Assembly (NCBI GenBank): GCA_963920665.1
Contig: OY987269.1
Span: forward strand, 22,632,501 to 22,696,500
Direction of reading: 5' to 3'
Source: Straminergon stramineum
Lineage: Eukaryota > Streptophyta > Bryopsida > Hypnales > Calliergonaceae
Length of the DNA stretch: 64,000 bases
The position numbers and the translations under genes are program-made. How positions within the stretch are numbered: the stretch's first letter is position 1; every line of letters starts with the position of its first letter. Of the stretch, positions 37,611-49,905 are shown one piece after another. The notes beneath the pieces were generated by a model that worked only from the letters and a program-made list of their open reading frames with translations, was not told the DNA's origin and did no database searches.

Positions 37611-39831
37611 TGAAGCAGCTTATACCACTGAACTCCTATTTTTATCAATTTTATTTTGAGAGGAATAAAATCAATCTTATGTGCATCATGGGAGTCCTTT
37701 GCAAAATTTGTTAATGTTTAAAAATTAATGTGAAAAGTAGGTGATTTGTATTAAAACCCCTTTTAGTCTTGCAAATGAATTAGAACACATGATACGATTT
37801 TGCAATGTCCATCCACATTCATTGCAATATTCTAACATCCAAGCAAAGAGAATCATTTGGCATATGTATTCTTGAAATGGTTACAATAAAATATCCATAA
37901 AAAGAATGCAAAAATCAAGCTCAAATTTTCAAAAAAGTCATGACAAGTAAAGATCCTCATGCACTAAAAAAATATAAAAGACATACTTGTACATTCTTTC
38001 CTCAAAAAATGCTTAGCTCCAATTCCATCTGTTAGGCAACCTACCCCATTCCAATCAAACTCTCATTATAAATATTCGGGAAATCCCATTCCAAGTTATT
38101 TGCATTGCAAAGTAGAAATTCAAATGAAGGAATTGATTGCTTACTTTAGGAAGTTGGTCGCATGAATTGAGGATAACATGTGTCTCAAATGGGTAGGATC
38201 CATTGTCATCACTCTTAGCTAGATTCAAATCAATGTAAATCAATTCATTCTAGCAATAGTAGTTATTAGTTGGTATTGAAGTCATTACTAGTATGGATTT
38301 TCTTGGGTTTGTCTCAAGTTGGGCATGGGTTGGTAGAAGCCCTACGATAGCTATTTTTCCAACACTAACATGCATGTCTATAGACTAAAATAGGATGCTC
38401 AAGGTAACAACCTTCTATAAATATAAAAAATCACATGAAGTTCAAAAAATAATATTTCCAATAGCAATGTTGTTGTAGCTAATGAAATTTATTCCCACAT
38501 TTTATGGATAGTAGTATCCTTATTAAACTACACTAGTCATTATGCCCATAAAGGGATAGTTTACCTTACATCAACTTATTGCAAGATCTATTTCTTAGGT
38601 CTCCATATTTAATATTGTTAATCAAAGAAAGTAAGATGTTCAAATTAAACATACATTTATTGTTTATTTGTTATTTGTTCTAAAATGTAATACAATCTTT
38701 AATCATTTCAAGAATATTTTGAAAATGACATCTTCAGACAAAGTTTACCAATAGCTATTTGCATGGTACAATGCAACTAATTTTAGTGTTGCAATGTATT
38801 CATTTTCATTGCTTTCTAAAATTTTCAAATTTTCAAAACATCACTCATTCCCTCTGTTGAAAAATTACCAAAACTATAGATTGAAATGTAATTTGGACTG
38901 AAAATTGGCTTGTAAATTGCAACAAATTATTTTAGAGAATTCCTTGATCTAAAGTATAACCACCTAAATGCGACACTTATTTTGGATCTCTTAATATAAA
39001 TGGTTCATACAAGAAAAACAATAATGTGTATGTACTAGGAGATGGTTTAGGAAACCATTAAAATTGGCTTTGTATTTTTCCAAGCTTGTATGAATATTAT
39101 ACAAATTTTTGATTCATAGACGCACCTATTGTGGACACTAGACTAACACCAAAGCAAGCACAAAAACATCCAAAAGTGACACTCAAAACTTAGATCAAGT
39201 GCCAATGATTGGCTACATCTTGGAAGAGTGGCCACTTCTTGGAATCCTACATGTCTACTTTAGAACCCAACTTGTGTACTTTGGGTCCACAAGCCCTTAG
39301 ATTTAGGTTGTTTTTTAGATATCTGAGAACAACTTGTGTTATGTTTGGGTGCTTCTACCTTATTCATCAAGTCCCTTTGTCTATTCATCAACATGAAACA
39401 CTAAATTTGTCATCTTGTTGAAGAAAAAAATTGAATGCAATCAAAAGCATGGTTTAGCCACTTATGGCTCATTAAAGGGTTAAAGATCCCACGAATATTC
39501 AGTAAATTTTGAAAAAGCACTTTCGTGATAGGATCCTGGTTCTAAGATTTCACTTGCATCGTCTTACATTTTCAATTGCCTATGCATGCATGCTTTCAAC
39601 TCAGTAAAATAGCTACAAAGAGATTCATGTCTACACATTCTATTTGGAATCTATCATTCTATTAGTGAGGCGTTCTTTGCTGCAGAAATACATTGCATGC
39701 CTTTGAATCATTCATTCGGACGCTGCAGAGTATTCTCTGATCCATAGACAAGTTCAGCGATAATTTGCAGATCTTTCAGTATACCTCCCAGTCATTGTCA
39801 TCGAGTTTGATTGCATCGTTTCTGGATGCAG
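37611..39831. other. AT-rich spacer, nothing recognised
   Basis: A reversed terminus-like CATTAAAGGGTTAA lies at about 39470-39483. The final 300 bases before 39832 are probably the 3' UTR of PIG-U. No gene is supported. Confidence 0.35.
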
Positions 39832-42800
39832 CTATGAAGCTATATTTCTGTTCTGAAGCTTGATCTGCTTTAACAGATTCCTGTCAAACCTAATGACTGT
39901 GCTCACACTTTCCACAATCAGCACCGTCTGCGGACAAAAATTAAACAATATCACGACTAAGTCAAAACTGAAGATCTCTGGGAAAATCAGCATATTTGAT
40001 TACAATGCAAGAAAAGAGGAAGCCTTGAAAGCCCCTAGACACAATAAGCATGCTCCACCCTTCACATTGTCAAGGTCTTCTAGGATGGGGAAAAGGGCAG
40101 AGTCAGAGGGTAAGAAAATACACGCACTTGTAGAGTCGCATACACCAGGTTGATGGCGAAATAGAAGTTTGCATTTCCTGTTCCCTGCGTATGAGATTCG
40201 TTCAAAGGATGATTCATGCATAAGTTGACGTGTAAGGGCAACCTCTAGAGCAATTAGGAGAGCGAGAGAACCTGAATTGATCATCTTCAAGTGGAAATCA
40301 TTAAAACAGAAAACAACGGAAAATAGAAGAGAAATCGCACCCTAAATATCCACAGGTTGTACATAACTGGGCCGAGGACAGTGATCAGGATATATCCGTT
40401 CAACAAAAGATAGAAGTGCTGAAGATCTGCAAAGGACCACAACAAAAAAGATGTCAAAACGGAAGATTTTGAGGTCAATGATATTGGCTATGCAAACAGG
40501 AACACTCTCAATAAGAGAAGACTGCAGCACTGGGTGCGGCTGAAATATGTCAAAAGGTGCAAATGTCTTACCAGACAATTCATGACAACAAAGCGCCATC
40601 AACGCAATGTACAGGGCTGCATCACCAACCTGCACAAGGAAATTTGTAATTTCTCAGTAAAAGAGATCACTGAAGTGCTGAGTATTTTCATCATTGAAAC
40701 GGCTATCAATTTGTCACAGTTTCCAAATATATATATTTTTTATGTCTGAAAACTAACTACAGAGAATCTTCATGACCATATTGCAAAAAACACGAATTAA
40801 TGACTTACCGTCGGATAAGACTTCACCATAGAGCAAATTGCCATGAGGATAAAAGCAAGAAAAATGGGTCGATGGTGGAGTCGTATTGTCAGGGGCGGAA
40901 CCATAAAAACAATATTTGCATGAAAGACCATCAGAAAGAAGGTACGGAAAAAGTCGAACACTTCTGTGAAGAAATACCTGCAGTCCTAACGAAGAACCAA
41001 CTCTATGAGATCCTTCCCATGATGAGCAAAAACAGGTTATTCATGAACGTCAGGGATACATATTATACAACAAATACAAACTATTACAAGGAAAAAAATA
41101 ACCAAACCCTTAGGAGCATCTATTCCAAAAGACTAAACTCACCAGAAAAGGCCCAAGTTCGGAGTGAGGTCATCTACAGCAAGCATGTACTTGTAAGTCC
41201 TGCATTTAATAGCATAACGAAAATAAATGTCAATTGAGGTGATAAATTGCATGTGCTCTTGCAGAGCAAAATTATACTTCCCATGCAATTTCTCTGCATG
41301 ATTGTGGGAGTATAATACAAAGGATATTTCACAAACGACAATGGAGGGTATCATAAAATAACCCTTAAGTGCAAAAGTGGCCGCTTCCATATGTATAGGA
41401 TTTAAAATTAATCATTTAGGATTATTCAAGGAAGGTAACAGAATGTACCCATAGACAGAAATAAAAACAAATCTCGCATTTCTGAACAAAAAAAGAAAGT
41501 TTTGAAAAATACTATAATCAACCAAAAGCCTCGAAAGTGAACTTTCTAGTTTTAGCTTGGGAACTCAGAGTTCATTTCGACATATGTATTCCACGATTCT
41601 CAGAAATTATACTTACTCTAGCAGCATGTTGACTAAGCTGGAGCGGCCCTGCAGTGCAAGCTTGCACAATAGCAAGATGCACACCCATGAGATAGCCGAC
41701 CACAGCACCAGCTTCGAAATAACCGCCCACTTTCTCCTCGATGGACGAATACGTAACTTTTGCAACGACGACTTCAGTGCCTCCGTTCCATCCTTTTGGT
41801 CGGACGAATCTCGTTCAGGAGCTGCCTTGACTTCAGATAATTCGAATAGTTTACTTGGAGGAGCATCAGGCCCATTTGCCAACAGACAAGCAATCTAAGA
41901 ATCAACCCAGAATAAGGATGAGAAACAATATTAAAACATACTTCCTCCACATCTAAACAAAGATTGTAAACCAGTTTATACAGCTTTTGCAGCAGTAGAT
42001 ATCGAATTGACCAAAATTAAAAAAAGTATTGACAATTTTGGATGCAAACTAAGACTACTGGACAAAATGATAGCCTCTAAAATATCCAGTAGGGATATGA
42101 ACAAGGTTAAAGGCAGTGGTGTACGCACAGGGATGAAGAGAAAAACGGGATACATGCTCAGGTGTGTTGCCATAGCCCATCCAAAACCAGCAAGAGATAT
42201 TTTCCCTGTCACCCACCAGATCAACAAAATAGTAAACACTCGTTCAAATACATAGGCCTGAGAAGACCTGTTTAATTGATGTGTTGAGGGCTCGATCAGA
42301 CGTGAGCAATTCAAAGGACCTCAATTGGAAAATAATGATAGAGCCTACAGAGGGGCACTAGTTGTTAGCATCGAAGACAACCAAGGAAAGCTTTGGACCT
42401 GAAGCAGCCCCGTATAAGCACAAAGATATCAGCAAGTTCTCAATTGAAGATGTTGAGCCTCCCACACAGACAGCGATAGCGAATGGATTAAATAGGTATA
42501 TCAAGAAAGAAACATCTCCAGCTCCAAGTGCACCTGCAGACAGCGGCTAGGTTTAAGTGAACGTATCTTAATTACATGAAGGGCTGCCGAATCACCATAG
42601 CGACACAAGCATGTAAAAAAAACATACTGAAACAGCAGTGACAGTTATATTTACCTTTCCTGTCAGTAGTCGATTTGGACGAATCTGTAAGACCAAGCAT
42701 CCGAAAGTTATTGGAGTGATTACGCTCCAAAATCTTCCCAATTGACCTTAACAAGAGAGCGCTTATGAGATCTGCAACAACAAACAATAACGAGCTGCAC

Positions 42801-45800
42801 CCACAAATTATTTGAATCTCTTTCATTGTAATCAGCTCATTGATAGACGCACATCTCAACTTCCGAGGGTAAGCAACTGCTTATCCGGATCACTGGAAGC
42901 GAGCAAATGCAACAAATTTGATTACCACGCCTACAATAGCGCATGCTGCAACAACTTTAGCTGCGAAAGAACCCCAGTAGCGACAGAATATCAAGTAGCA
43001 ACAGTAGAGAACAGGAGGCTGAGACCAAATTTAACTCTTGATTGTCCAAACGGTCAAAAAAAGCCTCTTCCATATCTATACAAGTTGAATTATATAGTTT
43101 CGGAAGCTTCAAGAGGGGAGTAAATGCAAAAAGTAATCATCTTCTACACTTTTTAAAGTTGCCACAATAGATTATTAGTTTCCACAGTGAATTTTTCATT
43201 TCATCGATCGCACTTCGGGGTTAACAGTCAACTTGGAAAAAAGAGCTGAGCAAAAGAGGATAAAGACGATAATGAAAGACAATAAGTCCTTGCCTGCGCA
43301 GAAGATAGCCGATAGATGTTCCTTGTCTGCAGCCGTAAAAACACATTTGAGTCAGCAATATCAGCAAAAGCTCAAATCTAGTTACCAAGTAGATTTTAAC
43401 CCAGAAGGAGGATCTTACTCTCCCAATAGCTAGAGATTTCAACTTAGACATGAAATGAAAATCGTATTTTGCAAGCCACCAGTCGCATGGGTGAGTATAG
43501 TATCGAGTGCGTTACCTATCACCGATGATGGGACCAACCAAGGACAGTAGCAAAGGCGACCCATGATAAGCAGAGCCTGCAAACATTATCGATAAAGTCA
43601 CATGAAGCTTAATCCAGATTCGCATATGGGGAGGAAACAACTACAGCTATTGTTTCTGCTATACATTACACGTACAGGGTAGTTACCGGTGACCACAGAA
43701 ATCCTGTCAAGTTGGTGAATTTGAATTCCGGGTCTGAAACTCGGGCTCATTCGCATCTATCAACCCCCTACATTTCGGTGTCGACAAACCTTCGAAGTAA
43801 ATTCAAATCTCACCAAATTCATATTTTCAGTATTTTCTTGTTTACGTGAAAATCAATTTTTGTAGTGGACCCACGTTGCACAAAAACTTGAGTAGAAAAA
43901 TCATATTACTTTAAACTCAAAAAAGAAAAAAAGAAAAAAATTGATGCTGAAAATAGACTTGAACGAAATTCTAGTCTTAAGAGCTCTAAGAGATCCCCCT
44001 CAAAACACTTGATCTTGGTCAAAAAATCAAAATACAAATTCGCTTATTAAAATAGTATAGTGGATTTTCAGATAGAATGAACTGTTTATAGCAATGCATG
44101 TTTTTCCTTTAACCTCAAATTTTGTAGATGACCATAATTTTAGATTTTACACGTGAATAGAGGAATGATAAACTGAAAAGGTTTGAGTTACTTTCAAATT
44201 TTAACCATCATATGTCTTGTTTAAGATCCAAATCCTTGATACGTTTCAACAACTTTTTTGAAGCTCAATGTACTCCAAGAAGTTCAAAAAAGGTCTTGGG
44301 CATTCAGGGGAAAAAGAGGAGACGGGATTGCTTCTGTATCTATGGGAGAAATTTGGTAGTACAGACCCCGAGAATCTCGACAAATGATGCTGACCTGCGT
44401 AAGGTGACATGCCATATTCCTTAAGCCAATATCCTTCGGCCACTGCACAAGAAAACACAAAACATGTCAAGGAAAAAATCGATGAACATTAAAACAGGTT
44501 AAGATGCATTAATTAATTAATTTGCCTCTTCTGGACCAGCATAGCTCAACTGAAACGTAGGACCACATCAATCAGCAGGAGATCATCACTTTCCCGAGCA
44601 CAAATTTGAAGTAGGAACCTGTTGGCTAAAGTGAATATAAGGTACCGTAGTAAAACCGTCATCCCGTCTCCTATACTGATCCCTGTTCCCAACAGCACCT
44701 CACCCATTCACAAACTTGGTCGGACTTAATAGCACGTGTTGTAAGCATGACTTGACTGAATGTGGCTACTATCAATTGAATGGTAATGGGATTGTCAATT
44801 GCCCTTGAATGGTAATTAGCAACCTCCCACTTTGAATTTCCATAAGAAGTATGCACATACTGATAAATCCTTGATCTCAACAAAATTGGCTCTCGTACCC
44901 AAAGTGATCTGTCCAGAGCTCAATAGTGATTTCCCCCAAAATCACACTCTATGTGTTGAAGTGCTTTTAGTGACGCACATAGTATCCTCTACCTTCAACA
45001 AACTTAGTCGTGAGAGCTTGTCAAGAATTCGGAATCCACACTAACATCCTCATCCAGTATGCACAAAGCAGGAAGCTATTACAACCCCATATATTCTCCG
45101 AAACTGCCGAGGGGAAGGATTAGGGTTTAGAGTGAGATAAGCATGCCCAATCGAGACACAATATAAATGCGCCTAGATTCGCAAAAAGAGATTTTGGCAA
45201 GCCCATACCATCTACAAGAATTCAAGAGGACAAAATTTTCCCGTAAAAACCCAAACGATCACACGATAATGAACCACTAGAGGTACCAAATTTTAGGGTT
45301 TAGGAAAAACACTCCGAGGGACGCAATCAAATAGGCAACGAACATCCTAAGCAAGCCTAAATACGAAATACACATGCAGAGCACATCAAAATCTCTCCTG
45401 CGATATCCACAGCGGAATTAGGGTTTAGACTCAAACGAACAATGCCCAATCAAGACACAAAACACATGAGTCTAGACTCGCAAAACGAGAATCCCGTAAG
45501 CCCCTAGCATCTACAAGAACTCGAAAACACCATACATTTCCATAAAAACCGTGAAGACCACACGATAACGAAGCAATAGATGCCACATCTTGAGGGTTTT
45601 CCTCACAACCGATCAGATCCAACACCCTGAGGTACGCAATCTAATACGCAATGCACATTCAAAGCACATGAAAATCTCTCCTGCGCTATCCACAGACGTA
45701 TTTAGGGTTTAGACTCAGACTTTTGCCCAATCGAGACTGAAAACATATGCGCCTAGATTCGCAGAAAGAGAATCCGGTAAGCCCCTAGCATCTACAAGAA

Positions 45801-46197
45801 CTCACGAGCACGACAAATTCCTGTAGAAACACGGAAGATTACATGGTATTTTAAAAACCAATAGATGGTGCCAAATTTTTAGGGATTTCCTCCCTACCGG
45901 TCCACCAATCAGAACGAGCGCTGTCAGGGATGCAATCCATTCTCAACACACCAAAATATGCAATGCACATGAAAATCTCCAAAGCCACACCGATTTTGCA
46001 TCCCAGAGAGAGAGAGAGGGAGACGAGCGCTTACATCGGTCGAGGCTGGTGACGGGGCTCACCACCTCTACGCGATGATCCAGCAGCGCCACGGAGCCCA
46101 TGAGCACCAACAGCAGTCGGACGGCGACCCCGAGCGCCCCGCCTCCCCACACCACCCACCATTTCGCCATCGCCAAAGAGTGGAAGCTCACATCCAC
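39832..46197 (-). CDS. PIGU: GPI transamidase complex subunit PIG-U
   Basis: Fourteen exons, in reading order: 46197-46035, 44442-44395, 43576-43516, 43326-43294, 42794-42655, 42533-42399, 42205-42129, 41894-41617, 41199-41143, 40977-40809, 40629-40572, 40426-40341, 40184-40128 and 39927-39832. All phases match and give 485 aa. Family knowledge: PIG-U is a multi-pass ER membrane subunit of the GPI transamidase, which attaches GPI anchors to proteins. Landmarks are a first hydrophobic helix and RVEVVSPVTSLDRL, AEGYWLKEYGMSPYAG, YHGSPLLLSLVGP, LFNPFAIAVCVGGSTSSIEN, MATHLSMYP, DLTPNLGLFWYFF and a C-terminal GPVMYNLWIFRGTGNANFY. A hydrophilic loop near residues 225-265 follows LLANGPDAPPSKLF. Exon 4 is 33 bp and appears to use a GC donor. 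Met10 (46170) is an alternative start. Intron 1 carries a telo-box repeat. Confidence 0.94.
44020..44310 (+). repeat. Repeat fragment inside PIG-U intron 2
   Basis: Shares word order with 29895-30253 ('ttaacctcaaattttgtagatgacca', 'cacgtgaatagagga', 'agaagttcaaaaa'). Inserted in the intron between exons 2 and 3 and apparently spliced out. Confidence 0.4.
45120..45985. repeat. Tandem repeat with telo-boxes in PIG-U intron 1
   Basis: Three units beginning TTAGGGTTTAGA at 45120, 45418 and 45702, with period about 298 and then 284. Each carries 'gcctagattcgca' or a variant, 'cccctagcatctacaagaact' or a variant, and 'atgcacat' with 'aaaatctc'. Because each unit includes TTAGGGTTT, the intron has at least four telo-box cores (one extra at 45293). 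The array ends about 50-100 bases before exon 1. Confidence 0.75.
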
Positions 46198-46578
46198 GCG
46201 GGAGAATGGGAAGAACGAGACATTTGGGCTTTGATCAATGGCGCATCAAATTTAAGCATTTCAATGGTTGATGTGCACGGGAGGATTGGCGTGAGCCGAT
46301 TGGTAGCATTACGTGTGTCTGCCTGGATCCAAAACGGAGCTTCAGATTGAGATGAATGCGGCATTTCTTCTCCGGGAGGGACGACAATATATTGTTGACG
46401 GAGGGGGAGTCTTCGAAAGCAAGCACGGCTTCGTTCTCCGCTTGCAATTGTGGTAATCTGATAACCGACATATACCCGATCTCGCTGGATTCGGATCTCG
46501 CCGGATATGAAAGGCAGGGGCTTCTTGGGTCGATCACATTGCCCAGTGGTCCTTCAAAAGTTCATCTCAGGTACACTA
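46198..46578. other. PIG-U upstream region
   Basis: Gene-like composition, presumably 5' UTR and promoter of PIG-U. No specific element assigned and no gene recognised on either strand. Confidence 0.35.
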
Positions 46579-46801
46579 ATAATAATGAAATTTAGAGTTT
46601 TGGTACAAATATAGTTCATGTTGGATACTAATTTAGTGAACGGTGAACTCCCTTGGTATTAGTTTAGTTTTTTTGGTGGTAATTTTGTTGACAATTAGTG
46701 TTCATATTGAACTTTAGTGTTGCAAACATTAGTAACGTTTTTTGACATTTAATGTTAGAGTTCGTAATCAATGTTGCAAACACTAAATTTCATTATTATG
46801 A
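46579..46801. repeat. Short inverted-repeat (foldback) element
   Basis: The left end AATAATAATGAAATTTAG (46579-46596) is matched by the reverse complement of the right end (46782-46801). The 223-bp interval is AT-rich without coding capacity. Size and structure fit a MITE. No relative was seen elsewhere in the window. Confidence 0.55.
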
Positions 46802-48503
46802 TAATTTATTGGTAGTGGCACCTTAAATTGTCAATATAAGCATTTCAATGTCTTCCATGAGGCCATACAATGAAAATGTTGTTTAGTAAATTGTAGCAAA
46901 AGAAGTTTTAAGTAGAATCTAAATTTTCTACTACTTAGTGAATGTGTTCAAAAATTTCAAAAGCAACACTTTCTAGGGCTCCGACAATGACCCAAGAGGA
47001 AACAATGTAGTATTTTGAATCTTGAAGCAACAAATAGTTATACATGAATCGCAATCCTTCTAATAAAGAATGATGCATTTATTCAAGTTCTAAGTAGGAA
47101 ATTAACAAGCATATTTGGTTTGATATTACTCCCTTTGTCCCCAAATGATCTTGTTGGACAAAATGTTGTGGATTAAGACTAAAGTAGTGTTATTTCCTCC
47201 TGTTTTGAGTTGTAAATAAACTTTAGAGCACTCTTATTGTCTTGAAAATTTGAGTTCCAAAATCCTTTTCAAAATGTAGTTTTGGAGTAGTCAAAAGTGA
47301 AAATTCTCAAACATTTTTAAAAAACACTAGTGACCACTCTATTGCTCATTGTGAGGTCTTCTCTAAGATCATGTGTAGGGTCAGAAAGAGATTCCAAATC
47401 CATGTGGCTATTGATTTGTCCTTGATTGACTTATAGGTAGCACATGCCCATGCACAGCAACCAATGAGGTTCATATGTGGGAGCAAGCAAGGTTCATACA
47501 TAGCAACCAAATTTGTGGTAAATTTGTGGCCCAAGTCCACGTGTTACAACTTAACAAGTTATCACTGCATTTTACTATTCTTTACACATTGCAATTCTAA
47601 TTTTGTCTTATTGATCTTGGAACTATAACTAGTCCCCTTCCTTCCATGTTATAACTTGCAACTGGAAGATCATTTTGGGACAAACAATTAAGAAGAACCA
47701 AAAGATTATTTTACAATGGAGGGAGTAAGAAAAGAAGAGATTGTTTTAGGGACTTGGTAGTTTAAGATGCCTCTACCTTACACAAAACACAATGTCCCAA
47801 AGTTGGAGAGTGAATCACTTGTATGCTTCATATGTACAACCAATGTCAAGTCTCATTGTGTACAAAAACAAAAAGAATCATATCATTGATGATGTCAATG
47901 TACTATTTTGAAGATGAATAATTGCATTTGGCAAAGTTGTAAAACAATGGCAAAAATGTAATTTTCACAATGCCAAAGAAAATCTATTGGTAGAACCATG
48001 CAATATTACTTATTTTGATCAAAAAAACTTAGGAGTGACCTTAACAACCAATCCAATAGAGATGCTATGTACTTCAAGATGTATATAGTGGTTTATGTTG
48101 GCAAAAAAATATGCCTAATAATATAGGTATTGATTTTTGGTAAAAAGAATTCAAATTTATTTTTGTTTAGAAAAAAACAAACTATCAAATTATTAAATTT
48201 TGAAGCTTATGCTTAATCATTTTTCATAGCTTTAATTAACTATTTGATAGGACCACTGAGTACAAGAACATAAAGAAAGAACCGGGGAGTATATCTCTTT
48301 TGTCGAATAGAGCTTCAAACTATGATATCTTCATCATGAGAATATCAAGGAATTTTAGCTCAGTACCCTTTGTAACATTAATAACCAAATACTGTATCTA
48401 ATGGTCAAGGTCAACATTACCTATATCAAATAATTAATTATATTTACTAAATAATTAGTTAAAATCCAACTTAACAAGAAAGTAAATATGATTCAACAAA
48501 TGC
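46802..48503. other. AT-rich spacer, nothing recognised
   Basis: No gene or RNA supported. The words 'gcctctaccttacacaaaa' near 47770 and 'cctcctaccttacacaaaa' near 59570 hint at another dispersed repeat. Confidence 0.35.
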
Positions 48504-48728
48504 TTAATCCTTCAAGGACGCACTAGTAACCATAGAAATCATGGCTTTTAGAACCGTGTGACATCATCTACTTTTAAAAAACCAAAAATATCCATTGGAG
48601 GTCAAACTACTCTAGAAGATCTCCCCTCTTCACCCCAAACTTTGAAGATGAATAGTTGGACCTCTATCCTACATACTCAGGAGAATTTCTTGTCATCCAT
48701 CAAACACAAAACATTTGTGTAGGGTTAA
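48504..48728 (+). mobile_element. TTAA-bounded family B, copy 2 (225 bp)
   Basis: Starts TTAATCCTTCAAGGACGC and ends TAGGGTTAA. The interior matches copies at 29665 and 54646, including 'accgtgtgacatcatc', 'ggaggtcaaac' and 'gatgaatagttg'. Both ends carry TTAA. Confidence 0.6.
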
Positions 48729-49905
48729 GAATATATTTATTTTCCCCATTCTTTTTGTTTTATTTTGAAAAAATAATTTCCCAACAATTCCCTAACATGT
48801 ATTTGTGTACTTTTAGAAGTTCTTCTTACTAGCCCTATGCACACAAGTCCACTTTCAAATTTTCTTTAATATGTGTACTAAAGGGAAGTAGAATTTTTTT
48901 GAGAGATGACATCACATGTCTTCAAGAAGTCACAGATGTGTGATTTCCCCCTACTTTGAGGATTACTTGGCATTTGTAATTATAAATTTCAACTAGCTTC
49001 CCCATGGCTCTACATTCACTCCTCATCATTTCATTTCAAGATACTAGTAAAACTTTAGTACTTGAAGAGTTCATTTGTGCATGTCCTTGAGAAAAAACAT
49101 AAGGTAGGAACACCCATAACCATGAGTGTACCCATAGTTGAGAGTAGAGTTCCCTCAAAGTCTTCCCTCATGTACCTTGAAACCATCTCCATACTTAATT
49201 GTGGTTGGTGAGCTCTGATTTTTTCAGATTTTGGTACTAGAATAAAGGCAGATTTAGTAGAGTGCGGCTATGGATGCCCTAAGGAGTTCTACTTTGAAAA
49301 TTCATAGAAATTAGATGCCTTATCCAAAAATTCTATTTTTTTTTTGAATATTCATGATTTTCAATCACTAATACTGAAAAAATATTTTTTGTAGAAAAAT
49401 TTGACCCCAACTATGCTGAATTGCTTAAATTGACGGTTATGGATGTTCCTACCTTAAAGCACAAAGTTGCTAATTGCAGGTTTACCTTCAATAACATCTC
49501 CAGGCAAATTAGTCATAAACCAAATTCTACATCTCAGAGAAAGCCGAAATACATTACATTCTCAACCATACACTTCCAGTCCATGTTTCGTTCCACAATT
49601 CTCTTTGGTGAGCGATACCAAGTGAGTTCATTTCTTTCATAAAATGAGACCTATAATTTGCAACCTTACGACTAAGTTTATTCTCTACAATGGCACAGAA
49701 GCAATAGGTCAACAGAAAGAGACATTATCTGTCTATCTTTATCCCTAGGATGTAAAGGGATAAAAAGCAAGAGCAACTGAAAAAAATGCAACGTGCTCAC
49801 CCCCCACCCCACCCCCAAAAGGATGATTTGATATAAGTGAAAGATCCAGAAGATACATCCACATAAGAAATTAGTGCATAAGAAGCTAGATCTCCAGGAT
49901 GAGAT
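48729..49905. other. Spacer and MYG1 3' flank
   Basis: AT-rich up to about 49430. A segment at 49420-49460 ('ttgcttaaattgacggttatgga') resembles 57085-57120. The stretch 49470-49905 is probably MYG1 3' UTR and flank. No gene supported. Confidence 0.35.
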
